DNA of 8,376 bases from Bacteroidota bacterium (GTDB taxonomy: Bacteria; Bacteroidota; Bacteroidia; Chitinophagales; Chitinophagaceae), in assembly GCA_947441205.1 (NCBI GenBank), contig CANETM010000065.1:1-8376 (forward strand), in the 5' to 3' direction. Position 1 is the first letter of the stretch; every line of letters begins with the position of its first letter. Positions 6,718 through 8,376 of this stretch are shown one piece after another. Under the pieces are notes generated by a model that ran no database searches, had not been told where the DNA came from, and saw nothing but the letters and a program-made list of their open reading frames with translations. Both the position numbers and the translations under genes were made by a program.

Positions 6718-7731
6718 ATGTCAATACAAGAGACGCTTAAAAAAAGAATTTTAGTTATTGATGGTGCCATGGGTACCATGATACAACGTCACAAATTATC
6801 GGAAGAAGATTACCGTGGAACACGCTTTGCTAACTGGCATAGTGATGTAAAAGGTAATAACGACTTATTGTGCATTACACAACCTGCTATCATTACAGGT
6901 ATTCATTTACAGTATTTAGAAGCTGGTGCCGATATCATTGAAACCAATACTTTTAGCAGTACTTCCATTGCAATGGCCGACTACGACATGCAGGAATTTG
7001 CATATGAATTAAATATTGCAGCTACAAAATGCGTGCGTGACGCAATTGATCAATACAAAGCAAAGCATCCAAATACAAGTGAGAAATACATTGCAGGATC
7101 CATTGGACCCTTAAATAAAACATTGAGTTTATCGCCCGATGTAAATAATCCTGGATTCCGTGCGGTTACTTTTGATGAAGTGGTGGCAGCCTATACCGAA
7201 CAAATTAAAGGTTTGGTTGACGGTGGCTCAGATGTATTATTAGTTGAAACTATTTTTGATACCTTAAACGCAAAGGCGGCCATTTTTGCCATTAAAGAAT
7301 ATTTTAGAAAAATAGGAAAACCAGAATTACCCATCATGATTAGCGGTACTATTACCGATGCTTCCGGCAGAACTTTAAGTGGCCAAACATTAGAAGCATT
7401 TTATACATCAGTAGCACATGCTAAACCATTAAGTGTTGGATTAAATTGTGCTTTAGGTGCACAGGAAATGCGCTCACATATTGAGGAGCTTTCTCAAATT
7501 GCAACTTGTTATACATCGGCATATCCCAATGCAGGTTTACCTAATGCAATGGGACAATACGACGAAGCACCTCATCAAACAGGCGCTTTTATTGAAGATT
7601 GGGCCAAAAATCAATTTGTAAATATTGTTGGGGGTTGTTGTGGAACCACACCTGACCATATTAAACATATGGCAGATAATGTTAGAAATTTAACACCAAG
7701 ATCACTTCCTATTGTGGATGCAACCATTTAA
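6718..7731 (+). CDS. metH: Methionine synthase, homocysteine-binding module (split MetH, N-terminal part)
   Basis: A 337-residue homocysteine S-methyltransferase domain protein. It binds and activates homocysteine through zinc for methyl transfer from methylcobalamin. Visible features: DGAMGTMIQ (15-23) at the barrel start, ADIIETNTFSS (71-81), AGSIGPLNKTLSLSP (126-140), LVETIFDT (175-182), and the three zinc ligands Cys244 in GLNCALG and Cys307-Cys308 in VGGCCGT. It ends NLTPRSLPIVDATI, exactly where one-piece MetH has the linker to its folate module. I prefer the ATG at 6718 over an in-frame GTG at 6697, because MSIQETLKKRILVIDG matches the usual family start and the GTG adds only seven residues. 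It alone cannot carry out the whole reaction; the partner gene starts 42 bases downstream. The pair is cytosolic and probably cotranscribed from the promoter at 6535-6566. Confidence 0.95.
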   Translation: MSIQETLKKRILVIDGAMGTMIQRHKLSEEDYRGTRFANWHSDVKGNNDLLCITQPAIITGIHLQYLEAGADIIETNTFSSTSIAMADYDMQEFAYELNIAATKCVRDAIDQYKAKHPNTSEKYIAGSIGPLNKTLSLSPDVNNPGFRAVTFDEVVAAYTEQIKGLVDGGSDVLLVETIFDTLNAKAAIFAIKEYFRKIGKPELPIMISGTITDASGRTLSGQTLEAFYTSVAHAKPLSVGLNCALGAQEMRSHIEELSQIATCYTSAYPNAGLPNAMGQYDEAPHQTGAFIEDWAKNQFVNIVGGCCGTTPDHIKHMADNVRNLTPRSLPIVDATI

Positions 7732-7773
7732 TGACATTGATAATAAATCATTGAAATTAAAAAAGAAAAAATT

Positions 7774-8376
7774 ATGAGCGAACAAATACATATTAAGCCT
7801 TATTTAAGATTAGCCGGACTTGAACCATTAGTGATTCGTCCCGAAACTAATTTTGTAAACGTAGGAGAAAGAACCAATGTAACAGGTTCTAAAAAATTCG
7901 CGCGTTTAATTAAGGAAAATAAATACGAGGAAGCATTATCTGTAGCTCGTCAGCAAGTAGAAAGTGGTGCGCAGATTATTGACGTTAACATGGATGACGC
8001 TTTGCTAGAAGGCGTAAAAGCAATGACCACATTCCTCAATTTAATGCAAAGTGAACCCGACATTGCACGTATCCCTGTGATGATAGATAGTTCCAAGTTT
8101 GAAATTATTGAAGCAGGATTAAAATGTGTGCAAGGAAAATGTATTGTGAACTCCATTTCCATGAAGGAAGGAGAGGCAAAATTTATTGAACAAGCACATA
8201 TATGTAAAGCCTATGGTGCAGCAGTTATTGTGATGGCATTTGATGAGGTTGGACAAGCTGATACGAAGGATAGGAAAATAGAAATTTGCGCGCGCGCTTA
8301 TAAAATTTTAGTGGAACAAGTTGGCTTCGATCCACAGGATATCATTTTTGACCCAAATGTTTTTGCGGTAGCCACA
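7774..8376 (+). CDS. metH: Methionine synthase, folate-binding part onward (split MetH, partial at right edge)
   Basis: The first 201 codons of a gene that runs off the window. They encode the pterin-binding TIM barrel that binds 5-methyltetrahydrofolate: NFVNVGERTNVTGSK (26-40), QIIDVNMDD (67-75), PVMIDSSKF (101-109), KCIVNSISMKEGE (121-133), VIVMAFDEVGQADT (151-164) and IFDPNVFAVAT (191-201). These are close to canonical MetH. The start follows an A-rich leader (7758-7773), as usual in this phylum, and the protein opens with the RLAGLEPLVI segment that precedes the folate module in full MetH. The missing part should carry the cobalamin-binding and SAM-dependent activation modules, as in split MetH of other Bacteroidota, but that is outside the window. 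Its frame is the same as that of the upstream gene, separated by several stops. Confidence 0.95.
   Translation, partial: MSEQIHIKPYLRLAGLEPLVIRPETNFVNVGERTNVTGSKKFARLIKENKYEEALSVARQQVESGAQIIDVNMDDALLEGVKAMTTFLNLMQSEPDIARIPVMIDSSKFEIIEAGLKCVQGKCIVNSISMKEGEAKFIEQAHICKAYGAAVIVMAFDEVGQADTKDRKIEICARAYKILVEQVGFDPQDIIFDPNVFAVAT

Noticed and set aside
7729..7773. metH as one gene broken by a recent mutation
   Set aside because: Five in-frame stops, a separate A-rich start region and exact placement at the module linker fit a stable split, which is known in the phylum.
8288..8297. Alternating (GC)5 run in AT-rich DNA
   Set aside because: It encodes Cys-Ala-Arg-Ala within a normal MetH sequence; too short to suggest Z-DNA or transfer.

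Overview
The window looks like a chromosomal stretch of a low-GC member of the Bacteroidota, probably near the Chitinophagaceae or Sphingobacteriia. Four signs point there: AT-rich codon use; A-rich leaders instead of Shine-Dalgarno sequences before the starts; promoter boxes of the Bacteroidota type (TTTG, then about 20 bases, then TAnnTTTG); and gene families typical of the phylum, namely a Big_5/SbsA-like Ig-domain lipoprotein and a methionine synthase split into two proteins. The genus is inference.

Layout. Positions 1-156 hold no gene I can name; two very short reading frames touch the left edge and neither can be settled. A minus-strand SRPBCC-fold protein (157-630) is divergent from a plus-strand cluster of three closely packed genes: a UvrD-type helicase fused to an iron-sulfur RecB/AddB-type nuclease (697-3849), a Big_5 lipoprotein (3860-5278) and recR (5297-5911). 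The gaps of 10 and 18 bases suggest one transcript. A secreted YceI-family protein (5977-6510) has its own probable promoter half-site and a 12-bp palindrome. After a 207-base gap containing the best promoter of the window and a leader of about 145 bases comes the methionine synthase locus: the homocysteine-binding module as a separate 337-aa protein (6718-7731), then the start of a second protein (7774 to the right edge) carrying the methyltetrahydrofolate-binding module and presumably the B12 and activation modules beyond the edge.

How the genes work together. The helicase-nuclease and RecR both belong to recombinational DNA repair, so their shared cluster makes sense; the lipoprotein between them is an envelope protein with no obvious link. 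The two MetH parts must cooperate to methylate homocysteine. The rest is ordinary housekeeping. I did not find a clear new defence or mobile system. The points most worth a second look are the structured leader before the metH pair, the exact placement of the metH split, and the single-chain helicase/Fe-S nuclease without a visible partner subunit.
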